In this document: one piece after another, positions 6,689 through 14,109 of the stretch
Layout of the letters: each line of letters starts with the position of its first letter
Position numbering within the stretch: the first letter of the stretch is position 1
IMG/VR virus record: IMGVR_UViG_3300048837_000416
Coordinates: 1 to 23,354 of that record
Origin: a virus
Direction: 5' to 3' (one strand)
Length of the DNA: 23,354 bases
Program-made: the position numbers and the translations under genes
Notes under the pieces: generated by a model
Database searches by the model: none
Seen by the model: the letters and a program-made list of their open reading frames with translations, nothing else
What the model was told of the DNA's origin: nothing

Positions 6689-7972
6689 GTGTTTAGGCGG
6701 TTGATTGTGGATAAATTGGGATACAACGTGCACGGCAACTATCTGCACGGTCGTGAAGCGGTGGTGGCGGCGCAGGTGAAAGCGACACAGCCGCGCACGG
6801 TGCTGGTGATGGACAACCTGAACGTGGCGGCCAGCGTGGGCGCGGCATCATCCGGGACGGAGATCGTGTTCCGTCACTATATGGATGATGAGATTTGGAA
6901 ACGCATGACCCCGGCGGCGTGGATGGCGGAGCAGATGCGGTTTGCGCGCGATTACGGGTATACGCTGTATGTGCTGAACGAGCCGCCGATGACGCGCGAG
7001 GTGGTGGGGTGGCTGCTGGCGGTGGCTAAACTGTGTGTGAAGCACGGGTATCGGGCGGTGATCGGGAACTTTGGGGTTGGGCAGCCAGAGCCGCACGAGT
7101 GGGGCGCGATCGCCGCGCCGCTGCTGCGGTACATCGCGGAGAACTCCACGCTGCTGACACTGGGGCTGCACGAATATGCGCCGCTGCTGATGCAGTATGA
7201 AGCGACACGGGACCCGAACAGCTTCCCCGATAGTGTGCCGAACGTGACATGGCTGGTGGGCCGGTGGCGCTTCCTTAAAAGTGCATGGCCGAATGTGCCT
7301 ATCATGATCACGGAATTCGGTTGGGACCGGATCGACGCGGTGCGCGAATGGCAAGAGCCGAGAATCGGCGGGTGGCCGAAGCACGCGGGCTACTTCACGA
7401 GCAGGCCGTACTGGGCGGCGCAGCAGGTGGGCGATGTGGAAGAATACGCGGCGCGTCAGGTGCGGTGGGCCATGAAGCGGTATTATGATGACCCGCAGAT
7501 AAAAGCGGTGCTGCTGTGGTGCTTGGGCGGTGAAGAGCCGCATTGGAGTGACAGCGATATGACGCGCGTGCCGAAGTTCCTTGAGGCGCTGCGGGCTGGA
7601 AATACGGGCGGAACGGTTCCGAACCCGCCTGCACCGCTGTATAAAATTTTGAACATGGGCACACAGCTGGTGACAGCGATCACCGGCGGGGTGTCGGTGA
7701 ACGTGCGGGCTGAACCGCATACGAGCGGGGCGCGGCTGGGCACGATTACGGTGGGCAGCACGATCCGGTATTACAGCGACTCGCTGGCGGAGGGTGGCAT
7801 CTACACATGGAAGCGTTTGGAAAGTGGCGGATGGTTCGCTGATTACCCCGGGCTGACACTCTCGGAGGCATCGACGGACCCGATGCTGGCGCGGATCGCG
7901 GCGATGCGCCGTGAGCTGGACGCGCTGGAGAGTTTGGTGAGGTCACGACATGAGCAATTCGCGGCGGTTTGA
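6689..7972 (+). CDS. Clan GH-A-like glycosidase with C-terminal SH3 domain
   Basis: A protein of up to 427 residues. Residues ~10-300 look like a (beta/alpha)8 glycosidase: strand-end YVLNEPP carries a probable acid/base Glu (E98) after Asn, and PIMITEFGWDR carries a probable nucleophile Glu (E209), the NEP...E pattern of clan GH-A (GH5/GH39-like). After a Pro-rich linker (TVPNPPAP), residues ~330-400 (GVSVNVRAEPHTSGARLGTI...WKRLESGGWFAD) form a bacterial SH3-type wall-binding domain. No signal peptide or membrane segment is seen. A polysaccharide- or peptidoglycan-degrading lysis or tail role is inferred from the SH3 domain and its place at the head of the late genes. The start is uncertain: GTG 6689 lacks a good ribosome-binding site, while GTG 6707 has AGGCGG 6 bases upstream. 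Its end overlaps the small-terminase start by 23 bases. Confidence 0.75.
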   Translation: MFRRLIVDKLGYNVHGNYLHGREAVVAAQVKATQPRTVLVMDNLNVAASVGAASSGTEIVFRHYMDDEIWKRMTPAAWMAEQMRFARDYGYTLYVLNEPPMTREVVGWLLAVAKLCVKHGYRAVIGNFGVGQPEPHEWGAIAAPLLRYIAENSTLLTLGLHEYAPLLMQYEATRDPNSFPDSVPNVTWLVGRWRFLKSAWPNVPIMITEFGWDRIDAVREWQEPRIGGWPKHAGYFTSRPYWAAQQVGDVEEYAARQVRWAMKRYYDDPQIKAVLLWCLGGEEPHWSDSDMTRVPKFLEALRAGNTGGTVPNPPAPLYKILNMGTQLVTAITGGVSVNVRAEPHTSGARLGTITVGSTIRYYSDSLAEGGIYTWKRLESGGWFADYPGLTLSEASTDPMLARIAAMRRELDALESLVRSRHEQFAAV

Positions 7973-8573
7973 TTTAAGCCACGTGATCGACGTGGTGAAG
8001 CAGGTGGGCGCAAGCCCTGCTAAAATTGCGGCAGAGTTGGGCTGCTCTCGCGGGACAATCTACGGGTATTTGCGGCGCTACCCGGCGCTGCGCGAGGTGT
8101 TTGAAGCGGCACGTGGGGCTGCGGTCGATGATCGGGCGCAGTTTAGCAAAGAGGCGTTTGAGGCGGCGATTGCCGGTTCTCATGGCGTGAAGGCGGCGGT
8201 GGCGGCGGCGGTGGGGTGCAGCCGCGCGACGGTGGATAATGCGCTGAATCGGTGGCCAGAGCTGGCGGAGCAGCTGGAAGCATCGCGCGCGGGGTTGGTG
8301 TCGCTGGCGGTGAGCGCACTGGTGACGGACGTACAGACTCCGGCGAGCGAGGGGCATCAGCGCGCGTATATGTTTGTGCTGAAGACGATGGGCAAGGACG
8401 AGGGCTTTACCGAACGCAGCGAAGTGACCGGGGCGGACGGCGCGCCGCTGCTAGATTTGTCGCCGGAGACAATGCGCCTGCTTCAGCGGATGGGGTTGGA
8501 CATGAGCCAAGTCAGCCGCCAATTTGAAGCGATGGTGCGGGCGGCGGCGGTGCAGAAAGGGCTTACAGAATGA
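7950..8573 (+). CDS. terS: Terminase small subunit (two tandem HTH motifs)
   Basis: A 207-residue protein starting at ATG 7950 within the glycosidase gene, with GGTGAGG upstream. It contains two copies of the same helix-turn-helix type: AKIAAELGCSRGTIYGYLRR (around residues 24-43) and VKAAVAAAVGCSRATVDNAL (around 73-92), both followed by a WPELAEQLEASR-like helix. Small terminases bind packaging start sites (pac/cos) and feed DNA to the large subunit. The later segment KDEGFTERSEVTGADGAPL is a common small-terminase ending motif. Position immediately before the large subunit supports the call. The doubled DNA-reading unit is less usual than a single HTH. Confidence 0.82.
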   Translation: MSNSRRFDLSHVIDVVKQVGASPAKIAAELGCSRGTIYGYLRRYPALREVFEAARGAAVDDRAQFSKEAFEAAIAGSHGVKAAVAAAVGCSRATVDNALNRWPELAEQLEASRAGLVSLAVSALVTDVQTPASEGHQRAYMFVLKTMGKDEGFTERSEVTGADGAPLLDLSPETMRLLQRMGLDMSQVSRQFEAMVRAAAVQKGLTE

Positions 8574-8589
8574 TGTTTATCGGAAGTGA

Positions 8590-10041
8590 ATGGGTGTGAA
8601 CGAGAGTGAGTTTGCGGCGGGGTTGTTTCGGGGGGTGTTCGGGGTGGACCCCCCTAAGCGTCAACGGTGGATCGACTGGACGCTTGAGCCGCGCTTGAAT
8701 GATGGCACGCTGCCGCTGTATGAGATCGACAAGGCAGCGGGGCGGGTGGTGCTTAATTTGCATGAAGGCCAGATGCGCGCATGGGAGAACCCGGCGCGCT
8801 TTGTGTTTATGATCGCGGGCAAGCAGAGCGGGAAGACGATCTTCGGGCCGGTGTGGCTGCTGCGGACGATCATGCTGCTGGGCGCGGGGGATTATCTGGC
8901 GATCAGCGCGACGTATGACCTGTTCAAGTTGAAGCTGCTGCCCGCGCTCAAACAGTTCTTTGTGCATGATCTGGGCATTGCGCGGTACTGGTCGGGCGAT
9001 CGCATCCTTGAGCTGCGGGACCCGGACACGGGCGAGTTTGGCGCATCGTTCGGGCATGAGCATGAAAAGATGTGGGGGCGGATCATCCTACGGTCGGCTG
9101 ACAGTGAAGAGGGGTTACAGAGCGCGAGCGCGCTGGCGGCGTGGCTGGATGAGCCGGGGTTGTATTCGTCGGGCGTGTGGAAGGACGTTCGCGGGCGTCT
9201 CTCACTAGCGCAGGGGCCTGCACTGGGGACCACGACGCCTTATGACATGGGGTGGTTGAAGCAGCAAATCTATGACCCGTGGCAGGCGGGAGACCCTGAG
9301 ATTGCGGTGATTCAGTTCAGCTCGGCGCTGTCGCCGTTCTTCGCTGCCGGTGAGTATGAGAGCCTGCGGCGGACGATGCAGCCGCATCAGTTCAGGATGG
9401 ACTATGATGCCGAATTCGGGCGGCCTCCGGCGGGCATCTACGAGGACTTTATAGAGAAGCTGCGGACCGAGGGCGGTCACCTTGTGGAGCGGTTTGTGAT
9501 CCCTGAGGACTGGCCACGGCTGGTGGCGATTGACCCCGGGATTGTGAACCCCGGCAAGCTGTGGATTGCCCACGATGTGGCACGGGATGAATACTACATC
9601 TATCGGGCGGAGAAGGGCGGCCTGCGGCGGACGAGCAAAGAACACGCGGCCTATGACGTGGAACGGGCGAAAGAAGGCCGTGAGCGCGTTATCTGGTGGG
9701 CGGTGGGGGCAAAATCGGAGAAATACTGGCGCGAGGACTACAAAGCGGCGGGGGCGAACGGTGTACGCGAGCCGGGCATCAGCGATGTGTGGGAGGGAAT
9801 TGACCGCGGGGTGCAGCTGGTGCGCGAGCATCGCGTGTTTGTGATGCGTGATCTGGTCGATTTCATCGGTGAGATGCTGAGCTATGCGCGGGTGATCAAA
9901 AACGGCGAGCCGACGAACGAGATCAAAGACAAGAGCACGTATCACCTGATCGACGCTTACCGCTATTTTGCGGTGCAGGTGGTCCAGAAAAACAAATTGA
10001 GGGCGCAGGCTACAGTAGGAGCAAAGAGCTATGTTGGATAA
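8590..10041 (+). CDS. terL: Terminase large subunit (packaging ATPase-nuclease)
   Basis: A 483-residue protein. Walker A is A76-GKQS-GKT83, Walker B is AAWLDEPG (D187, E188), and SGKT is followed by helix TIFGPVWLL. The C-terminal nuclease half contains RLVAIDPGIVNPG (D315, first metal ligand of the RNase H-like fold) and HLIDAYRYF (D455, probable last ligand). The protein powers DNA entry into the prohead and cuts the concatemer. The length matches the family (about 450-550 residues). The ATG overlaps the last base of a TTATCGGAAGTGAA element, whose GGAAG is only 3 bases from the start codon. The gene overlaps the portal gene by 11 bases. Confidence 0.93.
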   Translation: MGVNESEFAAGLFRGVFGVDPPKRQRWIDWTLEPRLNDGTLPLYEIDKAAGRVVLNLHEGQMRAWENPARFVFMIAGKQSGKTIFGPVWLLRTIMLLGAGDYLAISATYDLFKLKLLPALKQFFVHDLGIARYWSGDRILELRDPDTGEFGASFGHEHEKMWGRIILRSADSEEGLQSASALAAWLDEPGLYSSGVWKDVRGRLSLAQGPALGTTTPYDMGWLKQQIYDPWQAGDPEIAVIQFSSALSPFFAAGEYESLRRTMQPHQFRMDYDAEFGRPPAGIYEDFIEKLRTEGGHLVERFVIPEDWPRLVAIDPGIVNPGKLWIAHDVARDEYYIYRAEKGGLRRTSKEHAAYDVERAKEGRERVIWWAVGAKSEKYWREDYKAAGANGVREPGISDVWEGIDRGVQLVREHRVFVMRDLVDFIGEMLSYARVIKNGEPTNEIKDKSTYHLIDAYRYFAVQVVQKNKLRAQATVGAKSYVG

Positions 10042-11440
10042 GTTGCAAAAACTCCTGTTAGACGGGGGATACGTGGGTTCTACGTGGGCGGCAGAGATGC
10101 GCGATCGCGGGGCGCTGGTGGCGCTGTTCCGCGATTATTATGGGGGCGCTCACCGGCTGAAGCTCACCCGTGAGATGAAGGCCATGATGCAGATCACGGA
10201 TGCCCGGCTGGACCGCTACAACGACAACTATTGTGAGATGGTGGTTGATGTGATGGCGGACCGGCTGGCGCTGGATACGATCCGCCCTGCGGGGTCTGAT
10301 GACTTCGACGAGGCGCAGGCGTGGGCGGTGACTGTGTTGGAGCGTAACCGGATCGACGCGCTGCAAATCGCGGTACATGAAGCGGTGCTGCGGGATGGTG
10401 AGGCGTATGTGATGGTGCAGTACAGCGAGGACGGCATCACGCTGGCGCGCGAGCTGGCGTGGGACGGTAAAGCGGGCATCCTGCCGGTGTGGGACAAACG
10501 CGGCGAGAAGCTGGTGTGTGCGGTCAAAGTGTGGACGGAAGTGGACACACAGCGGGTGAATATCTACTATGTGGACCGCGTGGAAAAATACGACGTGCTG
10601 AGCGATGGCAATCTACGGCAGATTGCCATTGAAGAGACGGTGCGCGATGGGATGACGCCGGGTGTGCCGCTGATCGCGTTTCGTAATCGCGGCGGGGGGC
10701 GCAGTGAGCTGACGAACGTGATCCCGCTGCAAGACTCTCTCAACCGGACTCTATCGTCGATGGTGATGAGCGCCGAGCTGACCGCGTTCAGCATGTTGTT
10801 CGCGGTGGGGTTTGAGCCACCGGCCAGCATCACGCCGGGCATGGTGATCCATGCGGGGATGCTGGAGAACGGCAAGCCGGTGAAGCCGGAGACGCTGGAA
10901 GAAGCGCAGGCGTATTCTGCGATGCAGTCTACTTATAAGCTCCAGCGGATTGAGGCGGGGGACCTGTCTCAATTGATCGGGCAGGCGGAGTTCTTGATTG
11001 ACCAGATCGCCACGGTCTCTAATACGCCGATCCCTAGCCAGATGGGCGGCAGCACGCAGAGCGGCGAGGCGCTGAAGCAGCGGGACGCGCGGCTTTTGGG
11101 CAAGGCGCGGCGGGCGCAGGTGCAGCTAGGGAACGCATGGGAAGATGTTCTTTGGCAGGCGTGGAAACAACAGGTGGTGTTTGGTGTGGCGCTGCCGCCG
11201 CGTGTGGACGGGTGGACCGCCCGTTGGAAGAGCGCCGAGGTGCGGAGTGATAGCGACGTGCGTGAGACTGCGAAAATGCTGCATGAGTGGGGGTATGAGC
11301 GCGAGGCGCTGCGGATTCTATCGTCGCTGTCGATGGTCGATTATTCGGAAGAGGACATTGACCGGCTGATGGCAGAAAAAACGGCGGAGAGCGCGGCGGC
11401 GCTGGGGGCGATCACCGGCGCGCTGCCCACATTCGGATAA
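10031..11440 (+). CDS. Portal protein (SPP1 gp6-like)
   Basis: A 469-residue protein starting at ATG 10031 with AGGAG 9 bases upstream, overlapping the terminase end. The N-terminal part (LFRDYYGGAHRLKLTREM, then NDNYCEMVVDVMADRLALD) is the pattern of the SPP1-gp6 portal family, in which a Tyr-Tyr-x-Gly start is followed by a long helix with VxxxAxRL. A segment around VHEAVLRDGEAYVMVQYSED is the next conserved strand pair, and the QMGGSTQSGEALKQRDARLL segment corresponds to the conserved S-G-xAL stem helix. Twelve copies form the vertex channel that the terminase docks on. The gene is followed by a clear terminator, so the late transcript stops here rather than continuing into head genes as in most phages. 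Confidence 0.88.
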   Translation: MLDKLQKLLLDGGYVGSTWAAEMRDRGALVALFRDYYGGAHRLKLTREMKAMMQITDARLDRYNDNYCEMVVDVMADRLALDTIRPAGSDDFDEAQAWAVTVLERNRIDALQIAVHEAVLRDGEAYVMVQYSEDGITLARELAWDGKAGILPVWDKRGEKLVCAVKVWTEVDTQRVNIYYVDRVEKYDVLSDGNLRQIAIEETVRDGMTPGVPLIAFRNRGGGRSELTNVIPLQDSLNRTLSSMVMSAELTAFSMLFAVGFEPPASITPGMVIHAGMLENGKPVKPETLEEAQAYSAMQSTYKLQRIEAGDLSQLIGQAEFLIDQIATVSNTPIPSQMGGSTQSGEALKQRDARLLGKARRAQVQLGNAWEDVLWQAWKQQVVFGVALPPRVDGWTARWKSAEVRSDSDVRETAKMLHEWGYEREALRILSSLSMVDYSEEDIDRLMAEKTAESAAALGAITGALPTFG

Positions 11441-11458
11441 GCGACATTCTGTGAAGTG

Positions 11459-11485
11459 AAAGCCCGCGAGACTGCGGGCTTTTTG
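11459..11485 (+). terminator. Intrinsic terminator after the portal gene
   Basis: AAAGCCCGC (11459-11467) pairs with GCGGGCTTT (11474-11482) around a 6-base loop, with a T-run through 11484. It lies 18 bases past the portal stop and insulates the cassette downstream. Confidence 0.9.
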
Positions 11486-11497
11486 ATTCTGCTAGAC

Positions 11498-11514
11498 CCC
11501 CTAATTATTAGGGG
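11498..11514. promoter_or_regulatory. 17-bp palindrome CCCCTAAT-T-ATTAGGGG
   Basis: Perfect 8-bp arms around a central T, just after the portal terminator and upstream of the TATAAT element. It is a probable regulator-binding site distinct from the tandem 14-bp sites that follow, or a weak second hairpin. Confidence 0.55.
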
Positions 11515-11522
11515 TATGTGTT

Positions 11523-11567
11523 TAGCGATAACGCTATATAATAGGTATATTGATAGCGATAACGCTA
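11523..11567 (+). promoter_or_regulatory. Cassette promoter with two identical operator-like 14-mers
   Basis: TAGCGATAACGCTA occurs exactly twice (11523-11536 and 11554-11567). Each copy is itself a dyad (TAGCG and CGCTA around ATAA). The copies are 31 bp apart, close to three turns of the helix, so proteins bound to both would face the same side. A perfect TATAAT (11537-11542) and a TATATT (11546-11551) lie between them; no good -35 is visible. The layout is that of a repressible promoter. GAGGG then gives the ribosome-binding site for ATG 11582. Confidence 0.7.
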
Positions 11568-11581
11568 AGTATGAGGGCAAA

Positions 11582-12460
11582 ATGATTACAGTGACATGCA
11601 AGGAATCAGGCATTAATTTTGAAGCGGCGACCAAGCGCACCCAGCAGCATCCCGATGTCGCAGCGCTCAAAAACGCGGCAAACAAAAACGGTAACTATCG
11701 TGAGGTCAACGAGGCGCTGTCCGCCGTTCGGAAAGCCGGTGGCTACAGCACAATCGAAGAATTCATGGCACTGGTTGAAAATCACATCAACGGTAAAAAA
11801 GAAGAACAAAATCGCCGCTCTATCGCCGCTGCACAGGCGCGCGAAAAAGAGAATGCCGAAATTGAAGCACGCAAAGATGCTCGCCGTAAGCAGAATGCAC
11901 TCCTCAATGCCAACGGGTACACTTGGCACAAATACGATGTGTATGATGTGACGCAGGAAGTGGTCGGAAGCGAATGGAAGCTTATATCAGCAGACGGTCG
12001 CTTTGTGTCGGTTGAACAGGCACTCGATGAAATCGCGCGCGGCGTTGATGTTGTGGTCGCCGAGGCCGAAGCAAAACGCCAAGAAGCACAGGCCGCAGCT
12101 ATCACCGCCGCTGAGATCGAAGCAAAACGCCAAGCGGACGAAGATGCAACCGACGCCGCCGCTTATGCCGCGTTTGATACAGCAGTTGAGCAGGTCAAGC
12201 AAAAATCCGTGCAGGTCAAAGCGTTTGACTTTGGCAGATTTAGCAAAATCGTCACAATGGGCAAGGTCAGCACCACGTACCGCCGTTACGATTGCATCTG
12301 GCGAGGCGCAATCAACGGGGTGGTGTGCTACGTGGTCTTTACCGACAGCGGGTATGACTACGACGGCAACGCCGCGTATTACAGCGAGTCCCCCGAAGCG
12401 GCGGGGCTGACTGTCTTTGTTGACGCCGACGGGGATGATAACGTGGGGCGGTGGTTTTAA
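11582..12460 (+). CDS. Cassette protein 1: coiled-coil hypothetical
   Basis: A 292-residue protein starting at ATG 11582, 4 bases after GAGGG; the longer frame from 11456 would run through the terminator and operators and is rejected. The N-terminus (VTCKESGINFEAATKRTQQH) looks like a small domain with one Cys, then a long charged helix (residues ~75-110 and 155-200, rich in A/E/K/R) probably forms a coiled coil. The coil contains a 17-bp direct DNA repeat. The C-terminal ~75 residues are beta-rich with aromatics (TTYRRYDCIWRGAINGVVCY, then DYDGNAAYY). Codon use is unlike the flanking phage genes (more AAA, CAA, GAA and GCC). No family is recognised. It is co-transcribed with the excisionase-like gene after it (TAATG overlap). 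Superinfection exclusion, host modification and defence are all possible and none is shown. Confidence 0.72.
   Translation: MITVTCKESGINFEAATKRTQQHPDVAALKNAANKNGNYREVNEALSAVRKAGGYSTIEEFMALVENHINGKKEEQNRRSIAAAQAREKENAEIEARKDARRKQNALLNANGYTWHKYDVYDVTQEVVGSEWKLISADGRFVSVEQALDEIARGVDVVVAEAEAKRQEAQAAAITAAEIEAKRQADEDATDAAAYAAFDTAVEQVKQKSVQVKAFDFGRFSKIVTMGKVSTTYRRYDCIWRGAINGVVCYVVFTDSGYDYDGNAAYYSESPEAAGLTVFVDADGDDNVGRWF
12067..12134 (+). repeat. 17-bp direct repeat inside cassette gene 1
   Basis: CGAAGCAAAACGCCAAG occurs at 12067-12083 and 12118-12134, a 51-bp (17-codon) step, encoding EAKRQ twice in the coiled-coil part. It suggests growth of the coil by internal duplication. Confidence 0.75.
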
Positions 12461-12954
12461 TGGACTATCTAAACGTCACCCGAGATGAAAATTTTCAGCG
12501 GATAGCCGCGTTTATCCGCACGGCCAAAAGTACGGAGTGGGCGCAATCTCACCCTGAGTCTAAGTTCGGATTTTACTACGGCAATTTTGTCCGCTTAGCG
12601 CGTCAGTATCACCCTGACCTGCGGGGAGACCTGATTGAGGCATACACAGGCATGACCAGCAGCGCTAATGAGGTCGATGTGATGCTGTCGCACTATGTCA
12701 CTACCGACGCGGTGGCGTGGTTTATCGGTTTGCTTGACGGCAACCGGCAAGCAGTCAAAACGACATTGGCGCTGCTTTTGGCCGTAGCGTCGTGTGAAGA
12801 TACGACGCTAACACCTGTAGAGTGCGCCGCGCAAACCGGCACATCTGAGTCGGGATGGCGAAACAAAGCGGCAGCGGGGCTTGTGCCCGGCGCGCGCAAG
12901 GTTGGCAAACAATGGTTAATCCCGTCCGCATGGCTCAAGTACGGTGATGTTTGA
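12460..12954 (+). CDS. Cassette protein 2: excisionase-like (HTH_17/MerR-type) DNA-binding protein
   Basis: A 164-residue protein starting at ATG 12460, one base inside the previous stop (TAATG). Residues 117-160 (LTPVECAAQTGTSESGW, RNKAAAGLVPGARKVGKQWL, IPSAWL) match the excisionase-like HTH_17 fold, in which TxxEAAxxxG is followed by a wing ending GARKxGxxWLIPxxxL. The N-terminal ~110 residues are helical with an apolar stretch (TTLALLLAVA, ~101-110), not recognised. It is the natural candidate to bind the tandem TAGCG...CGCTA sites upstream and so regulate its own operon; this is inference. A terminator follows. The codon style matches cassette gene 1, not the phage structural genes. Confidence 0.72.
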   Translation: MDYLNVTRDENFQRIAAFIRTAKSTEWAQSHPESKFGFYYGNFVRLARQYHPDLRGDLIEAYTGMTSSANEVDVMLSHYVTTDAVAWFIGLLDGNRQAVKTTLALLLAVASCEDTTLTPVECAAQTGTSESGWRNKAAAGLVPGARKVGKQWLIPSAWLKYGDV

Positions 12955-12981
12955 GCCAACCCGTGCAAGCAAATGTAAATC

Positions 12982-13010
12982 AAAAGCCCCTGAGAGATCG
13001 GGGGCTTTTT
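12982..13010 (+). terminator. Terminator closing the cassette (probably bidirectional)
   Basis: AAAAGCCCC (12982-12990) pairs with GGGGCTTTT (13001-13009) around a 10-base loop, with a T-run after it on + and, read on -, GGGGCTTTTG after the stem. It would stop the cassette from the left and the minus-strand head genes from the right. Confidence 0.88.
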
Positions 13011-13014
13011 GATT

Positions 13015-13026
13015 CAGAATATTCTG
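13015..13026. repeat. 12-bp palindrome CAGAATATTCTG, copy 1
   Basis: Perfect palindrome directly after the cassette terminator. The same 12 bases form the upper stem of the terminator at 19846-19876. Confidence 0.6.
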
Positions 13027-13073
13027 TGGGCTTCCTTTATATACCGTTTTCTGATGCTCAAAAAAGGCGGGTG

Positions 13074-14108
13074 CTAGGGCGTGGTGGTATTGAGCACCTG
13101 CGTGAGCGTGGCTTCGGTGACCATGCGGCCAAAGACCGGATCGCTATAGTGGTGGATGAAATCGCGCAGGGTGGCGCGGCCTGTGTTGATGGCGGCCAGC
13201 TTGCCCGGCGAACGGCGGAACGATTCCAGATTGGCGCGCTGTGACGGGGTGAGCGCGTCAAACCACTGCTGGCCGGTGGTGATGGGGCGCTCAAAGCCGC
13301 GCACGATGACCACGCTGGTGCAGCGTCCATTGTGATGATCGTCGATGCGTGGGATTGCTGTACCGGCATCACGTTCGGAATCCCACACGACGTCCCCGTG
13401 TTGGGCGATGCAGGACAGGCAGGTGCGGGCATCCAGCGCCGCGATGCGGACCACCTGCCGCGCGATGTCGCGGTTTGCGTTCTGGTGCAGGGTGGTGGCG
13501 TCACGGTAGGACTGGAGCTGCAACGTTCGCATGAGGGTGTTGGCCACGTGGACCGGCATGGCGTTGGTGAGGCGGCGTATCTCTCGCGCGGTGCGGAGGG
13601 GTGACCAGCCGTCGATGACCCCACGGATCGCTTGATTGCGGATCACGTCGATGACCTGCGCGGGGTAGCTCTTGAGCGCGTCTGCCCATGCGGGGGACTG
13701 CACATACCCGATGAGACGCGCGATTGTCTCGGGGTCGGGTGTGTTCCATGCGATGCCCAGACGGGCGAGCTGCTGGTTTGTGGTGCTGCCTAGTGCTAGC
13801 TGGCGCTGCACCTTACCGGCTGCGGTCTGGGCGTCTTGCTGGAGCTGATCGGCAGCGGCATCGACGAGGCGCGTGGCACTGGCGAGGCTGTCTTCCAGAT
13901 CAGCCAGCAGCGCGCGCAGAATGGCGTTATCCACGGTGAGACGCTGCCCGGCGGCAGTGAGGCGCAACACTTCGGCATCCAGCTCGGTGAGGCGCTGCGC
14001 GATGATCCCACGGGTGGTGATGCCGCTGATGGCGTTGAGCGTGGCGCGGGCTGCCTGCTCGTATCCACGATCAAGCAGGCCCGCAACCAGTGTTGAGACG
14101 GTGGACAT
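13074..14108 (-). CDS. MuF-like / SPP1 gp7-like minor head protein, on the minus strand
   Basis: A 344-residue protein. The C-terminal half holds the minor head (phage head morphogenesis) signature: LDARTC230-LSC233...DHHNGRC263, equal to the family pattern C-x2-C...HPNCRC, with His258/259 completing a likely metal site; here HPNC is HHNG. A following WFDALTPSQRANLES helix and FRRSPGKLAA tail are also family-like. Such proteins sit inside the portal region and are injected or help DNA exit. In nearly all phages the gene follows the portal in the same direction; here it lies on the opposite strand, separated from the portal by a cassette. Its start follows the preceding minus-strand stop with one base between them (TAA-C-ATG), so the two are co-translated. 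Confidence 0.85.
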   Translation of the reverse strand: MSTVSTLVAGLLDRGYEQAARATLNAISGITTRGIIAQRLTELDAEVLRLTAAGQRLTVDNAILRALLADLEDSLASATRLVDAAADQLQQDAQTAAGKVQRQLALGSTTNQQLARLGIAWNTPDPETIARLIGYVQSPAWADALKSYPAQVIDVIRNQAIRGVIDGWSPLRTAREIRRLTNAMPVHVANTLMRTLQLQSYRDATTLHQNANRDIARQVVRIAALDARTCLSCIAQHGDVVWDSERDAGTAIPRIDDHHNGRCTSVVIVRGFERPITTGQQWFDALTPSQRANLESFRRSPGKLAAINTGRATLRDFIHHYSDPVFGRMVTEATLTQVLNTTTP

Positions 14109-14109
14109 G

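Noticed and set aside
6848-7720. 290-codon open frame on the minus strand
   Set aside because: It is antisense to the glycosidase, whose catalytic motifs are clear, and has a shadow-type composition rich in His, Arg and Pro.
9205-9945. 246-codon open frame on the minus strand
   Set aside because: It is antisense to the large terminase nuclease domain, with no motif or start signal.
11456-11581. Upstream extension of cassette gene 1
   Set aside because: It would translate a terminator, a 17-bp palindrome and both operator-like sites; ATG 11582 has its own ribosome-binding site.
12460-12954. True excisionase (Xis) for a prophage
   Set aside because: The HTH_17-like C-terminus fits Xis, but the protein is about twice the usual length, has an unrelated N-terminal domain, and no integrase or attachment site is nearby, so a regulator role is preferred.
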